A stretch of DNA of 64,000 bases from Hyphomicrobiales bacterium (GTDB lineage Bacteria; Pseudomonadota; Alphaproteobacteria; Rhizobiales; Rhizobiaceae). Positions 8,986 through 15,358 of the stretch are shown here, one piece after another. A program made the translations under genes and the position numbers. The DNA lies in NCBI GenBank assembly GCA_900468805.1, contig UEIF01000018.1, positions 62,001 to 126,000 of the forward strand. The letters run 5' to 3'. The notes under the pieces were generated by a model. That model saw only the letters and a list, made by a program, of their open reading frames with translations. It was not told the DNA's origin and did no database searches. How positions within the stretch are numbered: position 1 is the stretch's first letter; each line of letters opens with the position of its first letter.

Positions 8986-9251
8986 AGCCGAAGGATCGAC
9001 GCGCATGACCGCGAGCAAGGTGGCCGAAAGAGAGCGGACGAGCGGTCGCCGGCCAGGAAGCATGAATGAAAACAGTTTCTTGGCCTTGCGTCCCTTGCTG
9101 CGCGGGCTGGTTCGTTTGCCCCTTGCAGATCCACTGATCCCCTCGTCCATACCGAAAATACTTTCGCAAGAATCCGTTGATACCTGACCGACGGCGAAAG
9201 CTGTTTCGGTGCCTCTCGATAATGAAATAAATAAAATCAATGGGTTAGATT

Positions 9252-9266
9252 TGGCACGGAAGTTGC
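9252..9266 (+). promoter_or_regulatory. Sigma-54 promoter for the acidic-protein operon
   Basis: TGGCACGGAAGTTGC matches the sigma-54 consensus TGGCACG-N4-TTGC at every fixed position. Transcription should start about 9278, roughly 50 bases before ATG 9327. It is positioned to drive 9327-18154 as one operon, because I see no further promoter or terminator inside that block. Confidence 0.85.
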
Positions 9267-9326
9267 GATGCTCTCTTTGTCACCGCAGGCATCGCGCCGG
9301 CGAAACGAGTTTCAAAACTGGAGAGC

Positions 9327-10106
9327 ATGACGATGAACGGTTTCGAGAAGGAAGCATTCGTAAGGGATGCATTCGAGTTGAGCCCGCAGAACGAAGCTTT
9401 CGAGAGCGAGTTCGAATGGGGCGGCGAGGCGGAGGCCGAATGGGGCCATGAAGCCGAAACGGAATGGGGAGGCGAGGCCGAAACCGAATGGGAGGCCGAA
9501 GGAGAGGGCGAGACGGAGGCTGAATGGAGCGGCGAATACGAATGGGAAGCCGAATCCGAAGCTCTCGGCGAAGCCGAGGTGATGGAACTCGCCGGTGAAC
9601 TCCTCGAAGTGACCAGCGAAGCCGAACTCGATCTCTTTCTCGGCAATCTCATTAAAAGTGCCGGTCGTGCCATCGGCCAGGCGGTGAAGTCGCCTGTCGG
9701 CCAGGCGATCGGCGGATTCCTGAAGAGCGCGGCAAAGAAGGCTATTCCCCTTGCCGGTGGCGCGCTCGGCGGTCTTGTCGGCGGTCCGCTCGGCGCGCAG
9801 ATCGGTAGCGGACTTGCGTCTGCAGCCGGCAATGCGCTGGGTCTGGAGGCCGAGATGGAAGCAGAGGATCGTGAATTCGAAGGCGCCAAGAACTTTGTGC
9901 GCATGGCCGGCGATGCCGTCAACAAGGTGCTGACGTCCTCTCAGGGCGGTGATCCGACGGCAGCCGCCAAGGCGGCCGTCACGGAAGCCGCAGGCAGATT
10001 CGCACCCGGTTTGTTGTCGGGCGCCGGCGGTGGTCGCCGCCATCATCGTCCCCAAAACGGCCGCTGGCATCGCCAGGGACACAATATCGTTATCGTCGGC
10101 ATCTGA
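9327..10106 (+). CDS. Acidic glycine-zipper protein, paralogue 1
   Basis: A 259-residue protein with three parts. Residues about 5-85 are extremely acidic and repetitive, with short units such as EAETEWGGEAETEWE in which Trp or Phe alternates with Glu. Residues about 85-180 are Gly/Ala-rich with GxxxG spacing (GGALGGLVGGPLGAQIGSGL), able to form membrane-inserting or zipper helices. The C terminus ends in a basic-aromatic tag, GRWHRQGHNIVIVGI, which the next gene repeats. It is the first gene after the sigma-54 promoter. Similar acidic-headed proteins are known to me only as hypothetical proteins. A structural or pore-forming role is a guess; no signal peptide is evident. Confidence 0.85.
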   Translation: MTMNGFEKEAFVRDAFELSPQNEAFESEFEWGGEAEAEWGHEAETEWGGEAETEWEAEGEGETEAEWSGEYEWEAESEALGEAEVMELAGELLEVTSEAELDLFLGNLIKSAGRAIGQAVKSPVGQAIGGFLKSAAKKAIPLAGGALGGLVGGPLGAQIGSGLASAAGNALGLEAEMEAEDREFEGAKNFVRMAGDAVNKVLTSSQGGDPTAAAKAAVTEAAGRFAPGLLSGAGGGRRHHRPQNGRWHRQGHNIVIVGI

Positions 10107-10136
10107 TGGCCGGGAACCCTCAAAGAGGAGGCTGCG

Positions 10137-10964
10137 ATGCCAACATCGCTCAGGCCCGCCGACGGCAATTTTCGCGCCCGCCGCAGGGCAAGGCTCTCGG
10201 GCAGCGGTCCCATGCATTGCACCGGATGCGGCGAGCCCGCGGGTCAGTGCAACTGCGGTCCGCAGGCCTCCGGCCAACACGGCACAACCTTATGGAGAAA
10301 TTCGATGCATGATCTGGATCGCGTACGCCTTGAACTCGGCGCGCGGGAACGCGAGCTTGAAGCCGAACAGTTCGAATTCAACGAGACGGAGGCGTGGAGC
10401 GGCGAAGCCGAGACCGTCTTCGGCGAGATGGAGAATATGGAACTGGCCAGCGAATTGCTGGAGGTCGGCAACGAGGCCGAGCTCGAATATTTCCTTGGCG
10501 GGCTGATCAAGAAGGCGGGCCACGCGTTGGGTGGCTTCATTAAGTCGAGCGACGGCCAGGCGCTGGTCGGCATGCTCAAAAAGGCCGCTGGCAAGCTTTT
10601 GCCGCAAGCCGGCGCAGCACTCGGTGGGGCAATCGGTGGTTCCGAGGGCGCGCGCCTTGGTGGCCAGGCCGCTTCACTTGCCGGCCGTGCCTTTGGCCTT
10701 GAATTGGAGGGATTGAGCGATGAGGACCGTGAATTCGAGGTGGCGCGACGCTTCGTCGATCTTGCAGGCGAGGCGGTCAAGAACCTCGTGCAGGCTTCGC
10801 CGGGGCAGGCACACGGCGGCAGCGCTGCCGGCGCTCTTGCGGCTGCCATCCAGGCCAGGGCACCAGGTCTCGTTTTGTCGATGCCAGGTCCACGGCACCA
10901 CGGGCGCGCAAAAAGCGGCAGCTGGGTTCGGCGCGGCCACTCGATCATTCTCATTGGAGCGTGA
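10137..10964 (+). CDS. Acidic glycine-zipper protein, paralogue 2
   Basis: A 275-residue paralogue of the preceding gene. A strong AAAGAGGAGG precedes ATG 10137. The first 56 residues contain a Cys cluster (CTGCGEPAGQCNC) absent from paralogue 1, a possible metal site or lasso-like leader. A second in-frame ATG at 10305 also has GGAG upstream, so a 219-residue form aligned with paralogue 1 may be made. The rest repeats the plan: acidic segment, MELASELLEVGNEAELEYFL, a Gly-rich zipper (GAALGGAIGGSEGARLGG), then ARRFVDLAGEAVKNLV and the end tag GSWVRRGHSIILIGA. Function unknown. Conservation of the core and tag between paralogues shows that both parts matter. Confidence 0.83.
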   Translation: MPTSLRPADGNFRARRRARLSGSGPMHCTGCGEPAGQCNCGPQASGQHGTTLWRNSMHDLDRVRLELGARERELEAEQFEFNETEAWSGEAETVFGEMENMELASELLEVGNEAELEYFLGGLIKKAGHALGGFIKSSDGQALVGMLKKAAGKLLPQAGAALGGAIGGSEGARLGGQAASLAGRAFGLELEGLSDEDREFEVARRFVDLAGEAVKNLVQASPGQAHGGSAAGALAAAIQARAPGLVLSMPGPRHHGRAKSGSWVRRGHSIILIGA

Positions 10965-10969
10965 GAGCC

Positions 10970-12277
10970 ATGTCCGCCGCTCCCCTTGCGCATTGGATGC
11001 TGGAACAGGAGGCGAGGGCTCTGCTCACCAGGCTCGCCCGGCTCAAGCCCTTCGTGCTCAACCAGCCGATGGTGCCGGCGGCGTGCTTCCTGCCCACGGC
11101 CCAGCTCGCGATCGAACGCTTTCTCGCCAAGGGGCGCAGCGAACTGAAGGCGCGAATTCGTCAGTTCATCGTCTGGGTGAACGGCCCGGGCCGGCGGGTT
11201 CCGGCAGCCGACGCACAGCAACGTTTCGTCTTTCTCAGGCTGCGCTTCAATGCGGTCCTGTCACAGCTCGATCTGTTCGACCATGTGCTCACGCAGCGCG
11301 GACAGAACGAGCTTGGCGTCTGGCTTTCGGGCCTCGACGCGGTGTCTTCCGACGCCTTGGCGCTGCCGCAATACTACAGGGCGCCTCCGGTGATCTGCTA
11401 TCTCGATCGGGGCGTGGGGGCGGCGATCCGACGCGCCCGCACACGCCTGCCTGGTGGCGGTGAGAACCCGGTCTCGATCATCCGCATTCCGCGCGAGCGC
11501 ATGATCAGCAGCGGTATTTCCTCGTCGCTGATCCATGAGGTGGGACATCAGGGGGCCGAACTTCTCGGACTTGTCGCCTCGCTGCGGCCAGCAATCCGCC
11601 AAAGGGCCGAACGCTCCAACGATCCGGTGGTTTGGAACCTTTGGGAGCGCTGGGTTTCCGAGGTGATCTCGGATTTCTGGTCGATCGCCCGTCTCGGGAT
11701 CGTGTCGACCCTGGGTTTGATCGGTGTGGTCGGCCTGCCGCGGCCGTTCGTGTTCCGGCTCAATGTCGACGATCCGCACCCCATGCCCTGGATCCGGGTC
11801 AAGCTCAGCTGCGCCATCGGCGACGCGCTCAACCCGCATCCGCAATGGCAGCGCGTCGCCCGCGTGTGGGAAAGCTACTATCCGCTCGACAGGCTCTCCG
11901 GAAGCCAGCGGGACCTGATCCTTCGGCTGGAGGCAAGCCTGCCGGCTTTCGCCGAACTTCTGGCGGGTCACCGACCTGCCTCGCTCAGAGGACGCTCACT
12001 TGCCGAGGCGCTGGAGGCACATGACCGTCGCCCCGAACGGCTCGGCTCCCTGTTCCAGACCTGGCGGCGCGAACCCGCGCAAATGTATCGGGCTCCTCCA
12101 TCGCTGGTCTTCGCCGCCATCGGTCAGGCAAAGGCGGACGGCCGTCTCGGCCCAGAGGACGAGAGCGAGCTTCTGGCGCGCCTCCTGACCCATTGGGCCA
12201 TCGGCAGCACATTGAATGTCGTCCCGGTCTGGACTGGTTTGCCCGGCCGGCAACCGAAAACCATCCCTGCAATCTGA
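10970..12277 (+). CDS. Putative zinc metalloprotease (HExxH) of the sigma-54 locus
   Basis: A 435-residue protein from ATG 10970, with GGAG ten bases upstream; it starts only five bases after the previous stop. The motif HEVGH at residues 189-193 is followed 38 residues later by SEVISDFW. That provides the ExxxD arrangement (Glu231, Asp235) in which gluzincin peptidases supply the third zinc ligand. The region around it is alpha-helical and no signal peptide is evident. I do not recognise a named family. Co-transcription with the acidic proteins and a cell-wall hydrolase suggests it processes one of them; this is inference. Proteolytic activity itself rests on the two motifs only. Confidence 0.78.
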   Translation: MSAAPLAHWMLEQEARALLTRLARLKPFVLNQPMVPAACFLPTAQLAIERFLAKGRSELKARIRQFIVWVNGPGRRVPAADAQQRFVFLRLRFNAVLSQLDLFDHVLTQRGQNELGVWLSGLDAVSSDALALPQYYRAPPVICYLDRGVGAAIRRARTRLPGGGENPVSIIRIPRERMISSGISSSLIHEVGHQGAELLGLVASLRPAIRQRAERSNDPVVWNLWERWVSEVISDFWSIARLGIVSTLGLIGVVGLPRPFVFRLNVDDPHPMPWIRVKLSCAIGDALNPHPQWQRVARVWESYYPLDRLSGSQRDLILRLEASLPAFAELLAGHRPASLRGRSLAEALEAHDRRPERLGSLFQTWRREPAQMYRAPPSLVFAAIGQAKADGRLGPEDESELLARLLTHWAIGSTLNVVPVWTGLPGRQPKTIPAI

Positions 12278-12293
12278 CGCTGGAGTAACGAGC

Positions 12294-14252
12294 ATGACAT
12301 CCGTAGCCACTTCTTCGCAGACCGATTGGAACTGCCGTATCATCTATTCGCCCGCGAAGCTCCATGAGGGTTTGCCGGTCGATGTTGGCGTCTTGCTGAA
12401 TCACCTCGAGATCGGAGATGTGGACATAGGCACGCACCCCGAACTTTATGGTCTTTACGAATACCGGTTCACGCTTGACGGCAAAACCCTCCTCAATGAC
12501 GATCAGCTGGAGTTTTTCGACAACCCGGATCAGTTCAAGGTGCCGGACGTCTTTCACGGAAAGCATGTCCTGACGGTCACGATGCGTCGGCTTAAGGATT
12601 TTCCTGCCAATATCAGGCGGCTTAAGCGCTACTCCGATCTGCCTGCACTCCCAGACATCCTGGAGAATAGCTGCGATATCGAAATCTCGGCGAGGCACGA
12701 TCTGCCCACGAAGGTAGCATTGCAGCGTTCGGGCGCTTCACCGACGCCCGACCAAGCGCTTTGGGCGGCGATCCGCAATCGCACGTCGGCGATGAGCTTT
12801 CCCCGCTATCAACGCTTCATCAACACGCTGCTGGTCGACAAGGGCGGTTTCGACAAGGCGGTCCAGACGGTGGAGCGCGAACTCAGCGATCTGGACGTAG
12901 ATGGAAGACGCCAGTCGCTCGGTGTGTTCGGTCCACATGCATACGGAATTCTCAAACTCGCAACCCAGGCTTTTTTGACGCTTGAAAGCGGCGTTGCGAT
13001 CCGTGAACGCGATGCCTTCGGCGAAAGTGATGACATTTTCAGCGCCGAACATGAAGACGTGCGCATGGAACGGGAGGGCGTCACCGCGCGCGGTCTGGAA
13101 AGGCGCCTGCGCAGTTATCTCAGGACGTCCGACGGACAGCCCGTGGCTTTGCCCTATCTCAAACGCATCGTTCGAGCCTTCATCAGCCTGGATAGGGATG
13201 ATCCGGCAAAACCGGAGACTTCGCCGTTCGGCGAAGGCATCCTGAAACACCGTTTTACCGCTCCCAGCATGCTAGAGCTGATCTGGTCCTACTGGCTGGA
13301 GGAGGGCATGCTGGTCCAGACGATCAACGCGATTGCCCTGCGATTCCAGAACCGCCGCAGTTCACCGCAAGATCCGCTGGGCGAGCTGGAATTCGATCCG
13401 CTGCGACCGCTCAACAATCTTCTCTGGGGCTATATCCAGGACGAGCATAATCGCCTCACGGTGTCGCGCCGTGCCTATGAATACCAACATCATTATGGTC
13501 TCATCCTGCAGGGCAAGGCGGTCCGCGGCATGGTTCCGGCTGATACGCGTTCCAAATTCATCGAGGCGTTCCATAATCTGCTGTATCGCGCCGGCCTGTT
13601 TTATCGGGAAGATCGCGACACGACCGTTATCGCTGATGCCTTTCCGCTGCTGAACGCGTTGAAGGAGGTTCATCTTATTCTCGCCGAAGGTGCCCATAAT
13701 CAATTCGGCGATCTGACCTGGACCGCGCGCGGTGAAATGCTGATCAATCAATGGATGCTCGCACGACCCGAGACGCGCGAATTCCTGCGCGGCCGCCACA
13801 TGGTACCCTACCAGGAAGGGTGGATGGGTGCGGTCGACTGCATGAAGAAGCTGCAAGGCTGGTCCGATACGTCGATCACGCATTTCCACGAGTTGGCCGT
13901 GACGGGCGAGCGCATCCTGCTGTCCATCCGTTACGGGGATTGGGTCGATATCAACAATATCGAAGAGCAGGCCAAAAACTGGGCCCGGAGCTGCAAACCC
14001 GAGATCCAGCGCTATCTGCACGGCTATCAGGCCGTCACAGGTGTCGATCTTGGCGCCGAGACGACCGAGGCGCAGGATGGCGCAGGACGGCTCACCCAAC
14101 CGTCGAAGCTGCTGCAGCGACGCCTGTTGGCCCAGCACAGCGGTTCTCCAGGACGGCGGCCGGGCGGCATGCGCACGATCGGTTCGTCTGCTGGTTCGCC
14201 TGAGGAAATGCAGCCGCTGCGCCCTGCCCAGAAATATCTCGCCGAGAAGTAG
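12294..14252 (+). CDS. Large uncharacterised protein of the sigma-54 locus
   Basis: A 652-residue soluble-looking protein I cannot assign. ATG 12294 (MTSVATSSQTDWNCRIIYSP) is chosen because GGAG precedes it; the open frame begins earlier at 12216 inside the previous gene. The first 130 residues look like a beta-rich domain (YGLYEYRFTLDGKTLLNDDQ). The middle, about 190-560, is helical and Trp/Arg-rich with segments such as LLWGYIQDEHNRLTVSRRAYEYQHHYG. The tail from about 600 is basic and Pro/Gly-rich. No transmembrane helix, signal peptide or nucleotide-binding motif is visible. It sits between the metalloprotease-like gene and the PLP enzyme, nine bases before the latter, and is plainly part of the operon. 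Confidence 0.8.
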   Translation: MTSVATSSQTDWNCRIIYSPAKLHEGLPVDVGVLLNHLEIGDVDIGTHPELYGLYEYRFTLDGKTLLNDDQLEFFDNPDQFKVPDVFHGKHVLTVTMRRLKDFPANIRRLKRYSDLPALPDILENSCDIEISARHDLPTKVALQRSGASPTPDQALWAAIRNRTSAMSFPRYQRFINTLLVDKGGFDKAVQTVERELSDLDVDGRRQSLGVFGPHAYGILKLATQAFLTLESGVAIRERDAFGESDDIFSAEHEDVRMEREGVTARGLERRLRSYLRTSDGQPVALPYLKRIVRAFISLDRDDPAKPETSPFGEGILKHRFTAPSMLELIWSYWLEEGMLVQTINAIALRFQNRRSSPQDPLGELEFDPLRPLNNLLWGYIQDEHNRLTVSRRAYEYQHHYGLILQGKAVRGMVPADTRSKFIEAFHNLLYRAGLFYREDRDTTVIADAFPLLNALKEVHLILAEGAHNQFGDLTWTARGEMLINQWMLARPETREFLRGRHMVPYQEGWMGAVDCMKKLQGWSDTSITHFHELAVTGERILLSIRYGDWVDINNIEEQAKNWARSCKPEIQRYLHGYQAVTGVDLGAETTEAQDGAGRLTQPSKLLQRRLLAQHSGSPGRRPGGMRTIGSSAGSPEEMQPLRPAQKYLAEK

Positions 14253-14261
14253 GGCAGGACC

Positions 14262-15353
14262 ATGCCCGACTTTACTTCGGCCCTTTATCTGGGCTTGACC
14301 CACAACCATGGCTCGCTCCGGCCGTGGCGGCAGCTGACAACCGGGCGCCCGGCGGCGCTCGGCTCCCTGCGGGAGGTCGAAGACCTCGAATCCGCGCTCG
14401 CCGAGTTTCTCGGCTGCGGCGCGGTTGCGGTCGGCCCTTCGACATTTCACCTGTTCTGGGACCTGTTCGACATGTTTGCCGACGACATTGCAATCCATAG
14501 GGATAGCGGCGCATATCCCATCGCGCACTGGGCGGCCGACGCCGTTGGCGCACGCGGAGCGCCGCAATTTGCCTTCGCCTCCCACGATCGCAGCGCGCTT
14601 CGGGCCTCGCTTGCGTTGCGGTCGGCAAACCGGAGGCCTCTCGTGCTCGTGGATGGATTGAACCCGCTCACGGGGCAGCCAGCTCCACTGCCGGACTATC
14701 TTGATCTTGTCCGACAACGCAAAGGATGGCTCGTCCTTGACGACACACAGGCAATTGGCATCCTTGGCAGACAGGCAAGTGCCGCCCGTCCCCTGGGCAT
14801 CGGTGGGGCGGGCACGCCAGCATGGTTCGAGCTGGCCGACCCGCACCTCATCCGTGTCGCCTCGCTTGCCAAGGGCTTCGGGGTGCCACTTGCCCTGATC
14901 GGCGGCAGCCGTTCGCTCATCGAACGCTTCAAGGCGATCAGCAAGACGCGCGTGCACTGCAGTCCGCCCTCCCAGGCGGACATTGCAGCGGCGCGGCGAG
15001 CGTTGATGATCAACGCACGGCATGGCGAAACGCTTCGCCAGCGCTTGATCAACGTGATCTCATCGTTTCGACAGGGGCTGAGCAGCTTGGGCCTGGCGGC
15101 CCATGGCGGGTTTTTTCCGGTCCAGACCCTAATCCTGCCGGCGCGCATGAAGGCCACCGGACTGCACGCGGCACTCGACTGGTTGGGGGTTGCCACCGTT
15201 CTCCATCGTGCACGTCGCGGCGGTCGAGCCCTCGTCAGCTTCATTTTGAACGCGAGCCACGGGCTCGCAGACATAGAAGTGGGGCTTGTCGCCCTGCATC
15301 TGCTCCTCACTGCCTGCACGCGACAGAAACCAGCCTTGCAAATCCAGGAGTAA
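14262..15353 (+). CDS. PLP-dependent enzyme, AONS / fold-type I aminotransferase-like
   Basis: A 363-residue fold-type I PLP protein. VLDDTQAIGILG (Asp160/Asp161) supplies the aspartate that contacts the pyridine nitrogen, and SLAKGFGVPLALIGG carries the probable Schiff-base lysine, Lys204. This layout matches alpha-oxoamine synthases such as BioF and Kbl, although the protein is slightly short and its N-terminal substrate region (GLTHNHGSLRPWRQLT) is atypical. No biotin, haem or sphingolipid genes lie nearby. Its place inside a sigma-54 operon of acidic proteins suggests a dedicated role, perhaps modifying a peptide or building a small molecule (inference). Substrate unknown. Confidence 0.82.
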   Translation: MPDFTSALYLGLTHNHGSLRPWRQLTTGRPAALGSLREVEDLESALAEFLGCGAVAVGPSTFHLFWDLFDMFADDIAIHRDSGAYPIAHWAADAVGARGAPQFAFASHDRSALRASLALRSANRRPLVLVDGLNPLTGQPAPLPDYLDLVRQRKGWLVLDDTQAIGILGRQASAARPLGIGGAGTPAWFELADPHLIRVASLAKGFGVPLALIGGSRSLIERFKAISKTRVHCSPPSQADIAAARRALMINARHGETLRQRLINVISSFRQGLSSLGLAAHGGFFPVQTLILPARMKATGLHAALDWLGVATVLHRARRGGRALVSFILNASHGLADIEVGLVALHLLLTACTRQKPALQIQE

Positions 15354-15358
15354 CAGCC

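Larger units (their letters stand above)
8923..9326. other. Divergent intergenic region with two sigma-54 promoters
   Basis: About 400 bp separating divergent genes. It contains two facing-away -24/-12 elements, listed separately. Open frames across it on both strands (for example an upstream extension of the minus-strand gene to 9240) have shadow-like composition rich in Arg and Pro, and I do not count them. Activator-binding inverted repeats probably lie between the two promoters, but I could not single one out. Confidence 0.6.

Noticed and set aside
8923..9240. Upstream extension of the repeat-protein gene giving 541 residues
   Set aside because: The extra 106 residues are Arg/Ser-rich and cross the sigma-54 promoter; ATG 8922 has a good ribosome-binding site.
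13362..15023. A 553-codon minus-strand frame
   Set aside because: It lies antisense to two well-supported operon genes and has shadow composition.
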